Source of the DNA: Agrypnia vestita
Taxonomy: Eukaryota; Arthropoda; Insecta; Trichoptera; Phryganeidae
Reading direction: 5' to 3'
Assembly: GCA_016648135.1 (NCBI GenBank)
Contig: JADDOH010010270.1
Coordinates: 62,001-126,000, forward strand
Length of the DNA: 64,000 nt
Part shown: one piece after another, positions 9,608-20,985 of the stretch
How the letters are laid out: each line of letters starts with the position of its first letter
Numbering within the stretch: the first letter of the stretch is position 1
Translations under genes and position numbers: made by a program
Notes under the pieces: model-generated
Databases searched by the model: none
Told to the model about the DNA's origin: nothing
What the model saw: the letters and a program-made list of their open reading frames with translations, nothing else

Positions 9608-10205
9608 AACAAAGTTAGATAAGATATTTTTAAGTTAATTATTTTAAATTAATTAATGAATAGTAGTAAGCAACAAACAATGTTAAGACTGAAAAATGGT
9701 GACTGATTGAGTGTGAAAAAAAAAGTTTATCAAGAAATGGGTCAATTAATGGGTGAAAAAGTATGAGGAGGTAGGAGTCAGGATAAAGGTGGAGGAAGAG
9801 AAGAATAGATATAGTGAGTATGAAATGAAAACTACACTACCGCACCCAAACTAATTCGTACATTATATCTTCCCTTCTACTCCCGTCCCACATTCCCCTC
9901 CACTCTCTCCACTTGCTGTTAAAGTAAGTTAAAATAAATTACTATATTCAGTGGAAAATTTGTAAATGGCATAATTTTAAAAACCATTATTTCATACTTG
10001 TTAAGATTGTTGTTTTGCTGTTAATTTTCCCCAAAAATAAAATAAATAAATATAAATAAAGCACTTAGTGCCAAAAATATATTTTTTAAGATAAGTATAC
10101 AGACAAGTACCCTATGTTTTCGCCAATACATTAAACACTTCTCTGAAGTCCTATCTGTGTTGATTTCCTAGTTATATGGGAATGCATGTCTTTGTGGTGT
10201 CATCG
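9608..10205. other. No recognisable feature
   Basis: AT-rich sequence with a purine-rich part near 9700-9830 and a pyrimidine-rich part near 9870-9915. No frame or repeat match is supported. Confidence 0.4.
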
Positions 10206-10210
10206 CGAGC

Positions 10211-10465
10211 TATAATTACGAAACTAGCTGTAACCCGTCAAAAATGATGGAACATTGGATCGCGTTTTTGCTTATCCACAAAGACAATTTGTCCACAGAG
10301 AGGCGGCGGTAGCGACACGCGTAGGGCGACCGGTTCGGGTTTGCTGGCCCGGGGTTCAAGCCCCATCTCTGGCCGTAAATCTTTTTTCAGCCGTGAATTC
10401 GAACGAAATAAGGACGTTACATGAAGTTACGGGGACAAACATGTAAACATTATATTTGATTTGAG
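10211..10465 (+). mobile_element. tRNA-derived SINE, family S1, copy 1
   Basis: Begins with CTAGCTGTAACCCGTCAAAA, shared by copies at 11651, 14778 and 50800. The internal part holds a tRNA-like segment with B-box GGTTCAAGCCC at 10353-10363 and a weak A-box near 10310 (TAGCGACACGCG). The copy at 45055-45290, on the other strand, has the same segment with B-box GGTTCGCGCCC. It ends with ACGTTACATGAAGTTACGG and a weak tail. Internal A and B boxes would drive RNA polymerase III transcription. Confidence 0.6.
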
Positions 10466-11215
10466 ATATATGAAAAGTTACCATTACAATTATAATAAGT
10501 TATTTCACAAATATAAACAAAAAATAATCTTGGATTTTGATTTATTATTTTACTGATGAATACGCAAGCACTAATATTTTGAAGAATAGTTTTTTCTACT
10601 TATTATCATTGCAGGGAGGAACTTCGTACTGTATAAATAATAAGGCTAATAAATTACTAATTTAAACTAATTAACCTTATTATTGCATTATTATTATTTA
10701 TTGTATTACAAAATTGACCTCTCTAGCACCATAATCTAGAAATCATAACACAACGCCAAACAAGGAAGAAACTAAAGCACAGAGGGACATGTATGACGTC
10801 TAGTTTGATATCTGGGACTAGTTTAATTAAAAAATATATAAATATCTAACTTCAAACGTCCGTTACGCAGGTACGTATTTACATTAAAACGTGAATTACG
10901 GTGGTTCAAGGCTTGAATTCGGAGTGGTGTTTTCCGAATCGACTTAGGGGATGTTTCCATTTTGTAAACACCCGATACAAATCAAGGGTTATCAGGTTTA
11001 GAAATATTTCGGCCGATTCTGCGTACTCTCGATACAAAATGGGGTAAGTTAAGAATCGGGTTTAAGTTTGAACAAGTTTTAAGGGATGATTATTGAAGGC
11101 TTGGGAAATGTTAGATTTGGGTTTCCTGAGATACAGGTTCATAACATTTACAAAGGATAACGAAATTCAGATGATAGTTGTTTTATTGAGTCGCGACTAA
11201 GGGTATTTTATAAAT
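10466..11215. other. Unassigned, with a mid-GC non-repetitive block
   Basis: From about 10860 to 11160 composition is more balanced and I see no match to other repeats here. No coding pattern. It may be single-copy DNA. Confidence 0.35.
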
Positions 11216-11217
11216 AA

Positions 11218-11315
11218 TAAAAATATACTTAGTTTTCACCTCTTTTGTATTGAAAGTATCAACATGTGTCAATACAAAAGTGGTGAAAATTAAGTTAGTT
11301 TTATTAATTATAATT
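11218..11315. repeat. Foldback of two Penelope-like tail ends
   Basis: TTTTCACCTCTTTTGTATTG (11237-11256) and CAATACAAAAGTGGTGAAAA (11271-11290) form about 20 bp arms around GTATCAACATGT. That loop and the arm match, inverted, the end of the tail at 16532-16565 (ACATGTTGATATTTTCAA, then GTGGTGAAAAC). It looks like two tail ends joined head to head. Confidence 0.5.
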
Positions 11316-11650
11316 TAATAATGTCACCACAAAATTTTTTTCACCATTTAATGTTACAAAAGGTATAATTACAAAAGGTTTTATCTGTTACATCAATGAT
11401 CATTTTGTCAATTGCTTTAAAATTTTATTTTTTTAATTTTGATTTACCTTCTGTAAATATGTCTTATTGCTTTGTAAATGAAGAATATTTTACGTTCTAA
11501 TGGGCCGCGGTAATAGAGAGAAGTATCCGATAACTGCATTAAAATAATTTAAATGAAATGTACTGCGAATTGAGGTGATTCTGATTCTGTTATTTTAATT
11601 TCGCAAAGAACATTTAGTACATCAAGGTAACCATTTATAATTTTATATAG
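11316..11650. other. No recognisable feature
   Basis: AT-rich, no supported feature. Confidence 0.4.
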
Positions 11651-11720
11651 TCCAGCTGTAACCCGTCAAAAATGATGAAACGTTGGTTGGCGTCTTTGCT
11701 AAGTTGTGACATAGTACAAG
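11651..11720 (+). mobile_element. SINE S1 5' fragment, copy 2
   Basis: CAGCTGTAACCCGTCAAAA followed by a TTGGCGTCTTTGCTAAG block matches the start and middle of the copy at 14778-15075. The rest is missing. Confidence 0.55.
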
Positions 11721-12166
11721 AAATTCGGATAGTGCGCTATTCCTTTTGCTTGACATTCCGTGACAATATTTTGAAAGTATTTTTATTATTTGAATTTTTT
11801 TTTAATATTACAACTATTTATTTAAAGCAATTAGATAAGAAAATATTATATTTAAAAATTCTCTGTTGCCAAAAAAATTGTTTTGGTTTTTAAAATTAGT
11901 GACATGTTTTATATGCACGTTTTTCACAATGTTCTTATTGTATTTTTTTGTAAATAACTTTTAATTTATTATTTTTTTTAGTAATTTTTTGAAAGCATTT
12001 AATGAGAGTCTAGTAACTAGACTAGACTCTAGTTGAATAGTAGGTAATATTAGTTAAAGAGTAGTATAATTAAAAATCCATTTATGATACAGATTAGGAA
12101 CGAATGCTTAGCTGAACATAGTGAATAGGTTTAAAGATGGGTCACTTAAGTAGTTTGGTCATGTTG

Positions 12167-12170
<4 letters not shown>
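11721..12170. other. AT-rich stretch with a short hairpin
   Basis: GAGTCTAGT and a following AGACTAGACTC near 12005-12030 make a short stem. Otherwise nothing is recognisable. Confidence 0.4.

Positions 12171-12198
<28 letters not shown>
12171..12198. repeat. (AT)n microsatellite
   Basis: Fourteen uninterrupted AT units. Confidence 0.95.
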
Positions 12199-12509
12199 GA
12201 CCCATCGACGTATGATGTCAACAGATTACTAGAATATGGTTCAGCTAGATGTCTCAACTCAAATTGATCTTACATCTTTCATAAGTATTATATTAATAAT
12301 TAACTTGGGGTGCAAAGTGTAAATCAATTTTAAATTAAAACAACTTGGAAGTCAGGCAAGAATTAAGTGATTATTTACAAGGAAATTTATTTTTATTATG
12401 CCTGAATAAAGTATATTTTTAGGTATTGTTTTATTGGATTTTTTTAAAAATTGGTCGCGTCATGATAAGTCTGTAACTAGATGCAATGTACCCCTGTGCA
12501 CATTTATCT

Positions 12510-12870
12510 GAGATGAAAAAAGGTCAGGTACTTATTTAGACATAAAATATGTCTAATGTGTATAGGTAATACTGATATTTAAAAATATTGTTTGAAAAAA
12601 ATTCTCCTTATTTTACAAAAAAAGGTTTTTTCCAAAAATGATTTGATAAATCATAGATATTTCATTACTAAATAAGTACCTGGTCTTTATTTCTGTCTCA
12701 GACTAACGAACACCGGGAAAGATGTACCTCCTCTAAATTTTCCAATTAAATAATCGTTCAATACATTCCTTTATAATTAATGCCAATAAAAATAAAAAAT
12801 CACCTCCGAGTTAAAAATCATCAAATTTTACCTGAATTTCAGGGGTGAGGTATAGAATTGTACCTAAGCA
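12510..12870. repeat. Possible MITE, family P
   Basis: GGTCAGGTACTTATTTAG (about 12525-12542) and CTAAATAAGTACCTGGTC (about 12669-12687) are inverted arms. The following ATCATCAAATTTTACC and CAGGGGTGAGG words recur near 23645-23675. No frame. Confidence 0.4.
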
Positions 12871-13470
12871 GCGCACCTCTCGCAGCGTATTTAATATTAC
12901 ATTTTTTTATATGTGTCCCCTAAAAGTTAAAACTTGTGTTTGGGGACCAGGAGTAGAGGTACATGATGCATAAGAGCGTGAAAGATAAAGTACATATGTA
13001 TAAGTTAATAAATGGAACAGTGTAGAGAAATATAAACAACATAAAATAAATATTAGTGACTCAAGTATACAAATTATTTTCGGAGTAGAGTTATTTTTTA
13101 AATTCTAACTCTTTTTGTTTTAATTATTCATATTCTATTTGTTTAATGTACCTATTTCTTGAATTTTGTGTATTGTTCTTTAGTTCTGATATTCATTGGT
13201 AAGTTATTGAAAAACTTGACACTTAGATAAGTGTAATGTTGTTATGTGGCCGTTTTGTTGTACTTGGGAATGTTTAAAGATCCTATTATTTGCGCTCTTT
13301 TCTTTGTTTTTTTCTTTCTCTGTTTCTTTATGTATTTATAATATTGATGTATTTTTGTATAATCTGTCTAATGTTGGAACATTAATTTCTTTTAAAAGTA
13401 ACAAGTAACTACCTGATTAAATGCTTAGGGATGACGACGAGGAATATCAAGAAAGACGCAGATGGGACAG
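12871..13470. other. No recognisable feature
   Basis: AT-rich with T-rich tracts near 13290-13330. No supported coding or structural feature. Confidence 0.4.
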
Positions 13471-13479
13471 TGAAAAAAT

Positions 13480-13645
13480 AGGGGTTGGTATTGTTTCCTT
13501 CGGACCTGAGCCGCTAAGCCCGCATGTCCTGGGCGTATCTTGTCTCCATTCTGTTCCACGTCACATTATCTTTCCTTTCTAAGACCACCCCCATCTTCAG
13601 ATCTGAGGCTTCCTCGCTCGGAACACCTTCACAAAAGCCTTAAGC
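13480..13645 (-). pseudogene. Weak LINE 3' relic
   Basis: On the minus strand EASDLKMGVVLERKDNV and WNRMETRYAQDMRA can be read, a pattern loosely like the last part of RTE-type polyproteins. Stops interrupt the frame and no upstream domain is visible. This is a tentative call. Confidence 0.25.
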
Positions 13646-14485
13646 CTGTGCCTATTAGTGGAATGGGGTGTGTCGGGAGGAGGAGATGTTAATCATTCAT
13701 TGCAAGGGTGACCATGAGATTTACGAAAAGGTTTTTCTGCGCACGAAAATTATAAATAAAAAGTTTTGATACATATAATTTATAAAGCGGATATCTGTTT
13801 GCTGGAAACACCGAAATGTCTCGAACGATGCGCTCTGACGTCATGATATTTTCACAGCTTATTCTGTCAGGAATTTGTAAGTCAACACGAATATTTTCAG
13901 CTTGCAACGTCATTTATATTAGGAGATACTTAGCCTTAAAATACAAAAATAACTGTGAAAAGATAAATAAACATAATATTCTTCGGTTAGTAAAAGATTT
14001 AGATAAAGGGCTTTTTGAGAGAAAAGGAAAGAGGAAAAAGAAAAAGAAAAAAAAAATTTTACAGGGAGATGACATATATTGATTATCTGTTTATTTAGTC
14101 AGTTTATGGTGGTCCAAAGCTATTAGGTTCAAAGCAATTGAAACTAATAAGTGGATCCATTACTATATCGAACACTATGTCATTGGTATTAATCATTAAT
14201 CAAAATACATAATTTTGTATGCAGTACTGATACTGATATCCGTCACTAATGCTACCAGATGGCACAAATTATGATGTACAAAATGAACAAAATGAATGAT
14301 ACAAACAAGTATATCTAAATGTTTAATAATGTCCATCACTGACGTTATCAAAACACTAGGCTAATTTAGATAAATCTAGTGTTCTCATAGCCTTAAATGG
14401 CGGCCAAAATATATGTTAAAATTATGTCATTTTAGAACGGTTACAGATAGTTGACTAATTAATTCGATTAAGTTCGGATTTGATT
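13646..14485. other. No recognisable feature
   Basis: Contains two chance open frames (13689-13913 minus and 13816-14082 plus) that overlap each other and show no domain. An A-rich purine run lies at 14025-14060. Nothing else is recognised. Confidence 0.4.
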
Positions 14486-14489
14486 AAAT

Positions 14490-14770
14490 AATGATTTATT
14501 TACTTCCTAGGGTACGCGATTCAGAAGTTAAATATCGTATCGAAATGATGAGCAGAAGCGCTATCCGAACCTCCTACAATATTTCACTTTGAAATAATAC
14601 TATGAAAATATATAAATCTAATATAATAAAAAACTCATAGTCAAGTGATATATTGCAAAGTGTGAATTCAAGACTTACATTAAATTGTATTCGTGTTAAG
14701 TTACTTTGCCCATTTAAAAATTAATTAATAAATCGCTAATAATTTTTCCAGTGTTTTTGTGATAATATTC
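14490..14770 (+). mobile_element. LTR family H 3' half, copy 3
   Basis: AAGTGATATATTGCAAAGTG, then TTAAATTGTATTCGTGTTAAG and the TCCAGTGTTTTTGTGATAAT end match the 3' half of the H copies at 8108-8700 and 52045-52640. The 5' promoter half is missing. Confidence 0.5.
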
Positions 14771-14777
14771 ATTTTCA

Positions 14778-15075
14778 AACTAGCTGTAACCCGTCAAAAA
14801 TGACGGCACTTTTACAAGCCGGTTCCTAAAAAAATAAGCATTTACTTATTTATATATAGCTGACCATAAAATAGGAATATCGACTTTTATCAAAATATTC
14901 GAACATTTTTTTCATATTTCATGATACTATTTTAAACACTGGCGTTCGTGCTGGGTGGAACATGAAATGGTTCGCGCCTTTGCTAAGTCCTATATGTACT
15001 GTATTTACGAGCGCTACGGACGTTACACAAAGTTACGGCAGACAGACAACGAAACAATTATGTTTGATTAAAAAA
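14778..15075 (+). mobile_element. SINE S1, copy 3
   Basis: Starts with CTAGCTGTAACCCGTCAAAA and ends near CGGACGTTACACAAAGTTACG plus GACAGACAACGAAACAATTA, the same ends as the copy at 50781-50978. The middle carries CGCGCCTTTGCTAAG instead of the tRNA-like segment of copy 1, so the family has at least two internal forms. Confidence 0.6.
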
Positions 15076-15250
15076 CTTTTTTGCACCAATTATCATTTGT
15101 CGTATGTATTTAGTTCCTCGATGAGACCGGTGCCAAACAGTTACGAATGTTGACGGAACCGGTTACTGCGCGTCTGACTGATTTAGCGAGAGTCGCCTTG
15201 AAGCACGGTCACAGCACACACACTTGCGGCAAGAGAGTGGCGCGTTATAA
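15076..15250. other. No recognisable feature
   Basis: Mixed composition. No supported frame or repeat. Confidence 0.3.
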
Positions 15251-15485
15251 TTAAACATGTACAGTGGCGTAGTCGCAATATTTCTCTCTTATCTCCGCCC
15301 CTCCCCGCGCCGCCACCCGCCGCCCCGCCCCTCCAACCACCCCCCCGCTACCACCCTCCAACCCCCGCCGTAATGTTGTATTAATATTTAGATTGCTCCA
15401 AGAAACTGAACTCGGCGCGCTGTGTGCTAAGAAACTGTACACAAGCGAAATTAATGTAGCGCCTTTTGGATACACCCCCGTGAAA
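15251..15485. other. GC-rich island, C-rich strand
   Basis: CGCCCCTCCCCGCGCCGCC and following C-runs lie in a window of otherwise about two-thirds A+T. GTGGCGTAGTCG near the left edge and GTAGCGCC near the right resemble the edges of the GC-rich blocks at 25525 and 55610-55770, so it may be a dispersed repeat rather than a gene promoter. Confidence 0.4.
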
Positions 15486-16200
15486 GGGGTTGTTCGCTTA
15501 AGGGAAGATTAATTATCAAAGCTTGGGCGTATTGAAAAATATCTGAAATTAACGAATATATTTCAATAAAGAAAATTTTATTTACCAAATATTTTATTTG
15601 AAGAAAAATTATTTATGTCTGTGGGCAAAAGGCACAAAAAAAAGCTCAATAAAAAGTATGAGTTGTTTTTTTAAATACATATCCAGCAAGGAAAAAATAG
15701 ATGAGTCAGAAAATAAATAAATAACATTATTAAATATTTTAAAAATTTGGCTAGAAACAACGTTATAAGTCAACTTGGTTCAACGTTTTTATGCAAAAAA
15801 CAAAACTACTGGTGCAAAAATTGGATAAAAATAACAAAGGTTTCCCAAGTTTTGTTTTTCTCTCGTGAAAATCTACATTTTTTGTTCCTTTTGTTCACAG
15901 ATATTACTTTTATAAAGTTTTTTAAATCTTTTCTTTAACTTCCAATATTTGATATTGAAAAACATTGTAGAAAAATCTTAGTTATAAATAATAAAATTTT
16001 AAATTTAATCGTTTAAAAATCGTAAATTCTACTCAACCAGTTTTCTATACTAATAATCAATTAAAAAGTACACGATTCTTTAAAAAATCGGGTTTTTATA
16101 AAATGATTTGTAATGATTTTAACTATTTTCATACAAAAACGTGAAAAAATTTGATGTTTGAGTTAAGCAACACTTGAAGTGTTTAAGTAGCAATAATATA
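15486..16200. other. No recognisable feature
   Basis: Very AT-rich. A partial family R end (GTGGGCAAAAGGCAC) lies near 15620. Confidence 0.4.
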
Positions 16201-16204
16201 ATTA

Positions 16205-16610
16205 TTCCTTGTTTGCGAATCATCTTTTGGTTATAGATCATTCTTTTGATATTAATCAGGGTTTACAATTTTTACATATAAATTATACAGAATAAATTTT
16301 AGTTAGAAGAAAAGTATAATAAATTAGAAAAATAATTAGGTAAATTAGACATTTTGGAAATATGTAAATTGAATTTTAAAAATAACCATTTTAAATAATA
16401 ACTAATAAATAAAATATTTAAAATAACATATTTACTCCCCAAACATTATTTAATATTTTTATTGTCAGTACTTAGATTTTTAATTTAATAGTATAGATTG
16501 TATCCTGACGAACCGACCATTAGCCCTGAAACATGTTGATATTTTCAATATAAGTGGTGAAAACAAAGTACATTTTTATTAATTACTTATTACTTTTATA
16601 TATAAGAACT
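16205..16610 (+). mobile_element. Penelope-like element 3' end, family B, copy 1
   Basis: SLFANHLLVIDHSFDINQGL followed by QFLHINYTE can be read from about 16208, the C-terminal region after the GIY-YIG endonuclease in Penelope-like proteins. Stops follow. The tail has CTGACGA (16505-16511) and GAAAC (16528-16532) followed by ACATGT, then GTGGTGAAAACAAAGT and a TTATTAATTA end. The same order occurs at 34205-34620 (minus), 50690-51570 and 56840-57165. Confidence 0.75.
16505..16538 (+). ncRNA. Hammerhead-like core relic (ACATGT type)
   Basis: CTGACGA, then 16 bases with poor stem II, then GAAACATGTTG. The ACATGT block is self-complementary and GTT would be an allowed cleavage triplet. Probably a decayed member of the Penelope terminal-repeat set. 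Confidence 0.45.
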
Positions 16611-16719
16611 TTTCAAACATTTTAATGTCTTAAATATTTATCAAATTTATGAAAAATTTGCGATACTTCAAATTCACAAAATATACTTCAATAATAATAA
16701 TACATTTGAATGTTTTAGT

Positions 16720-17060
16720 AGTAGACCGAGATCAGCTGGAAATATTTTGTTACCTAAATGTAATACTAGCACAGCCCAATATCATTTCATCTCTCAAGGA
16801 GAATAATTTTTTAATGTTCTTCCTTATGAAATGAAGACGGAAAAAATATAGAAATTAAAAAAATAATTGAAAAATCTACTAAAAAAATTAATCACAACAG
16901 CGCTACGAAAAAAATCTTATCAAAACAATCGATATATACTTTTAAATGTTATTACAATATCTTCTTAATTTTTATAACTTTATTTCATGTTTCTTTTTTA
17001 TTTAATTAATTTTCTTACCTTATATCCTTTTTCACTGTTATAGTATATATTTTTAATTAT
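16720..17060 (+). pseudogene. LINE polyprotein C-terminus and 3' UTR, family G, copy 1
   Basis: ACAGCCCAATATCATTTCAT, then an ATTTTTTAATGTTCTTCC block and AAATCTTATCAAAACAATC align to the copy at 21634-21900. In the best frame the text reads like a Jockey-type tail (AQYHFISQGE, then FFNVLPYEM), with stops. The 3' UTR has repeated TTATTTAATTAATTTTCTTA words. Confidence 0.55.
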
Positions 17061-17950
17061 ATTAGAAGAGTGAAAAATAATATTATAAAATTATTAAATT
17101 ATATTAATGATATTTTTAATTCCAGTTCAGCGCAATATAAAGATAGCACAACTAAAAGCTCTACACCTTGCTATCCTAAATTCATAATGCAATCACAAAC
17201 AAATTATTATACCTATTTGTTTAACCTTGTATATATCTATTTCATATCTCTTTTTTCTAAATAACTGTTATAACTTTAAACAACTTTCTATACTATGTCA
17301 ATTCTTTAATTTTTCGCTGTTCTATTTTTTTGATTTCTTGCATATATCATTGTAAAAGATAATTCTGTGTCGTATAATGAAATAAATACATAGATAAATA
17401 AATAAATATGGCCGTGGCAGGCCACGTGGTTTATGGACGCTCTGTATAATTTTTACGATAAATTTATTTGAGAATAATTATATTATATGTATACTTTATG
17501 TCCTATCGAGTAAAATGATATAAATTATTATTAAAAATCCATAACGATTTCTGACCTACCGAGTACATGGGCGGTCTGTTTCGCGATTTGGCGAGCTATT
17601 TTATTAGAAATCATGAGCATTAACTATATGCCATACATTCATGGCACCGCTTAGGTAATCAATATAGCTCTGTTGACATATTTAATGCTCGTACATTCTA
17701 CACACATAAACAACCAATCTACTTATGTTCTATTTCATATGTAGTTTGCCTCAATCTATTATTTATTCTATTTATTTTGACGATATTCTTTAATTTTTTT
17801 TAATCATTTCTATCCGAGTACATCGGATAGTTATGCTATTTGAACATAATATTGTGTTTCATATTGTGTAAAGGCCTAATTCAGAATGTGTATAATAAAT
17901 AAAAATATTATGTGAAAATTATTTGAAAAAGTAAAACATTCTAGGACCTT
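17061..17950. other. AT-rich, possible LINE 3' UTR remains
   Basis: ATAAATAAATAAATATGGCC near 17395-17415 looks like a short LINE or SINE tail. The chance frame at 17070-17264 has no domain. Otherwise nothing is recognised. Confidence 0.35.
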
Positions 17951-17960
17951 CTTTTTTGCA

Positions 17961-18065
17961 TTACTCTCCAAATAAAAAATGGGCGCTTACGATATTGATA
18001 AAGATTAAAAAATTATGTTATTGATGGAGGGAAAGCGCCCACGCTTTTATATGGAGAGTGAAATA
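17961..18065. repeat. Short foldback element
   Basis: TTACTCTCCAAATAAAAAAT with GGGCGCTTAC (17961-17990) and GAAAGCGCCCACGCTTTTAT with ATGGAGAGTG (18031-18060) form inverted arms of about 29 bp with few mismatches and a 40-base AT-rich loop. Confidence 0.65.
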
Positions 18066-18880
18066 AAACATTTTTGTCCGAAAATTTATTTCTTACTTTT
18101 TAGTACATTTTTAAATATAAGGTTGGTTTAAAATTTTTTTTTGTAACTTATATAATTTTACTCTTTTTAGTTTTTATATTACCCAGCACACAAAATCATT
18201 TCAGTGGGAAACTAGCGATTAATTAATTTTCATAAAACTTTGATTATTTAATTATTATGGATTAATTGATTAATTAATGAAGCTGATATTTTAATTGATT
18301 CACATATTGTCATCGAGAATACGTCTGTGTACGAAATTCAGCTAGATTGGACATTGGGAAACGGGTGAAATATCGATTATAAGATGCCGTCCAGACAAAA
18401 AGACAAAAAGGTGAAGCTAATAAAAGCGTGGTTAAAAATTTAAGACGTAAAAAATGGGGTCAACATATATTTTTTAGTGTTTTTAAAAATGGTTTCAGCT
18501 TAACTATCAATGACGGAATAATTAAGAAAGAACATTAACAACTGATTACTACGAGTGTGTCTCTTTAGTTAAGGGCTAGTTAATAAATAAACGAGTGAAT
18601 AAATATTGTACATAATATAATGTAGATGGAACAACTTAAATTCAGTACCTCCAAGTGGTTTCAGTGTAAGGTTTATCTAATACAAGTATCGGTGTATCAG
18701 TATATGGGGGCGGTTGTGTATGGCTTAGGCGGGCGGTAGGGGGGGCGGGTATTTAAGGAAGAGGAGGAGAAAATTCCCCTTTTAAAGGAGAACGTAAGGC
18801 GCGAGTTTATCGGCGATTCCCAATCTTTGCAACCCCTAATATTATTCACAGTATTTTTATTAGTCTATTCTAAGAAAACA
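18066..18880. other. No recognisable feature
   Basis: AT-rich, then a G-rich tract at 18705-18790 (GGGCGGTAGGGGGGGCGGG). No coding frame supported. Confidence 0.4.
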
Positions 18881-18884
18881 ATTA

Positions 18885-19190
18885 TTGGATTTTGTTCAAA
18901 AAGAGATTGAGCGAATGAATGAGGAAAGAATGGTAAGGAAGATATATAATGCAAGTGTTGATGGTGCCAGAAAGAGAGGGCGATCGCGGAAGACGTGGCA
19001 TGACCAGATCAACCAGATACTGGAAGATGGTCCCGTTAGAAGCCTCAACAACCAGCGAGCTTGCATGCGAAGATGTAAGAATCTGGATGAGGCGAGAGTT
19101 GTATGTCAGGATAGAAGAGTGTGGCGCTCTATCCTCTCTGCCTACCCCCACGGGGAAACGGCTGATGGTAAGTAAGTAAGTAAGTAGATA
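18885..19190 (+). pseudogene. LINE C-terminus, family N2, copy 2
   Basis: The 96-residue frame at 18885-19175 carries RMNEERMVRKIYNASVDG, then RKRGRSRKTWHDQINQILED, then RVVCQDRRVWRSIL, and ends at the GGTAAGTAAGTAAGTAAG tail. It is the same C-terminus as the minus-strand relic at 4824-5705 but open throughout, so this copy is younger or luckier. The palm is absent. A 50 bp piece of the same tail is at 54262-54310. Confidence 0.8.
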
Positions 19191-19280
19191 AACTATAGAT
19201 GTCTCATATAGACGAAGCTATTTCTATGGAAAAATCTATTAGAAATCTTTATTTAGTGTCCACAGGGCTTCGGTTTCAAC
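19190..19280 (+). repeat. MITE family C fragment, copy 3
   Basis: GATGTCTCATATAGACGAAG, then GGAAAAATC and TTAGTGTCCACAGGGCTTCG match the left third of family C. Confidence 0.55.
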
Positions 19281-19289
19281 ATGAAAAAA

Positions 19290-20045
19290 CAATTTACATG
19301 TTAAAATTGTGAACTGAACCGAATTCAGAAAGGCCTAAGAGCTGCAGCCTACACGAGCAAGTTCCTGAAATCCAAACTCCTGGGAAAAAAACACAAAATT
19401 GCGTGGCTACAATACAACGACCATTAAAAAACAACGGAGGCTATTTTGGTTTATAGAAAAAGGTCCCAGTATTAAGGACAATCCTGGGATCTAGACCTGG
19501 TGTCGCATTAAGCACGTGGAGGCACAGGAGCTGTGAAGAAGTTCGGTGCCTATCACAACAAACTTGCATAACCAGCACCATCAGATCTAGCTGACTAGCT
19601 TGGGTAGGACTAGACTAGAGAATTCTCTGTATTCTAGTCGGACAAGCAGCGACAAAGCCATTAAAATCATGAGGCTAAACCTGGGAAAATACTGCTGGAC
19701 AGATACAGACAGCACCTCTTGGACAATGCACTGGCTTATCTGTAAAAGCTAGAGGAGAAAGAGGGATGGAAGTAGAAGGCAATAGATGGGAAGAAGTGGA
19801 AAGGCATGTATGTCGGACAAGCAGCGACAGAGCCATTAAAATCACGAGGCTAAACCTGGAAAAAGACTGCTGGACAGACAGAGACAGCACCTCTTGGACA
19901 ATGCACTGACTGATCTGTAAAAGCTAGGGGAGAAAGAGAGATGAAAGCAGAAGGCAATCGATGGAAAGAAGTGAAAAGGCATCATCCAGGAGATCAGAGC
20001 TCTACAAGAGTAATTTGGCCATCAGAAGTAAGTAAGTAACTTTAT
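19290..20045 (+). mobile_element. LINE-like tail with a 175 bp tandem duplication
   Basis: Moderate-GC sequence ends in AGAAGTAAGTAAGTAACTTT, the TAAG-type tail seen on family N2. Two near-identical units start with GTCGGACAAGCAGCGACA at 19637 and 19812. In one frame of the second unit DRAIKITRLNLEKDCW can be read. I do not recognise the protein and the frame has stops. The tail type suggests an RTE-like source. Confidence 0.5.
19637..19985. repeat. Tandem duplication, two units of about 175 bp
   Basis: Units 19637-19811 and 19812-19985 differ at scattered positions only and share CCATTAAAATCA, GACAGCACCTCTTGGACAAT and GAAAAGGCAT-type landmarks. Confidence 0.8.
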
Positions 20046-20084
20046 TCTTTTACTATATACATATCAGTTTTTATATTGTTACTT

Positions 20085-20480
20085 GTAGTGGCAGCGGGAG
20101 AAATGAATGAAAGCAATGGAATTTAATTACTGATTAATAAATATTCAATGTAAAAAAATCACTTATCACTATTAAACATAACACTATTCTTTAAATCACA
20201 CTGCTTCATAATATATCACTCGTCCATAAATCGCGGTCACCGCTAGAGTCGCGTCATAAGAAACGTTAGAATAAAATTGGTGCTCCGCGGCCTGGATCCG
20301 TTTATTTATACCCGATCACGTTGGATTTCCGAATTCTCGAGAATTCTCTAATCATTTATTGTGTTTGCGTGAAAATTCTCGTGGTTCCCAGGTGTTTCTG
20401 GAAAGTTTCAGACGTCTCTCGAAAGCTGTAGATAACTCTAGATCCTTCGAGAGTGTTGTGACAACGTCAAACAACTTTCA
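20085..20480 (-). mobile_element. Solo LTR, family H, copy 4
   Basis: On the minus strand TTCTAGAGAT-like words, a TATA-like ATAAATAAACGG, GACGAGTGATATATTATGAAG and a TTTAATAGTGATAAGTG stretch follow the H order. GTTGTGACAACG near 20455 marks the 5' end. Ends are eroded. Confidence 0.5.
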
Positions 20481-20790
20481 CTTTACAGAAGTGCGCAATT
20501 CTTTTTAGTTTGGTTACAATATTAATAATTAATATATGTAATAAATTTGAAATATTCATATTTATCTGAATTAAAAGTTGCAAGTCTGCAAGTGCACTGA
20601 GTTTGCAGCAACGGGTCGCACGTTTTTCTTTATTAGGGAAAGGTTAAGTTGCACACTGCGCGATATTCAGTGCCTATTCATTACATCATTACTGCATTTT
20701 GGAAAATAGAAAAATGCATGTACTTGATTATGCAAATAGTTGATACGAAAAGGCTGTTGGCGGTACTGATATGTCGTAATATATATATAA
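20481..20790. other. No recognisable feature
   Basis: The long frame that begins at 20649 runs into the palindrome and has no domain. Confidence 0.4.
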
Positions 20791-20852
20791 GAGAGGTAAA
20801 TTTTCTCGATTGTTCTGCGTCAGTTGGTCCTGAGAAGGACCGTTGCACTCCC

Positions 20853-20892
20853 GACGTTTCAAACAGATCACACTGTTCATCTTCAGGGGGGG
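20853..20892 (-). ncRNA. Hammerhead-like core, left arm
   Basis: Mirror of the right-arm motif: CTGAAGA at 20880-20886 and GAAAC at 20856-20860 on the minus strand, with AACAG and CTGTT as stem II and GTC then GGGAGT after it. Stem I partner here is C-rich without the ACT, so pairing is weaker than in the right arm. Confidence 0.45.
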
Positions 20893-20936
20893 GTGACTTT
20901 TACGAACCTGTAAGAGCGACAATTCACTCACATGTC

Positions 20937-20985
20937 ACTCCCCCACTGAAGATGAACAGTGTGATCTGTTTGAAACGTCGGGAGT
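20937..20985 (+). ncRNA. Hammerhead ribozyme-like motif, right arm
   Basis: ACTCCC (20937-20942) can pair with GGGAGT (20980-20985) as stem I. CTGAAGA is at 20946-20952, stem II is AACAG (20955-20959) with CTGTT (20966-20970), GAAAC is at 20972-20976, then GT and C20979, an allowed GUC cleavage site. Stem III is the self-complementary ACGT. Two or three unpaired bases flank the core, so activity is uncertain, but the order of elements is right for a type I hammerhead. Confidence 0.55.

Noticed and set aside
13816..14082. 88-residue frame ending in a lysine run
   Set aside because: The lysines come from an A-rich tract. The opposite strand is also open over the same region.
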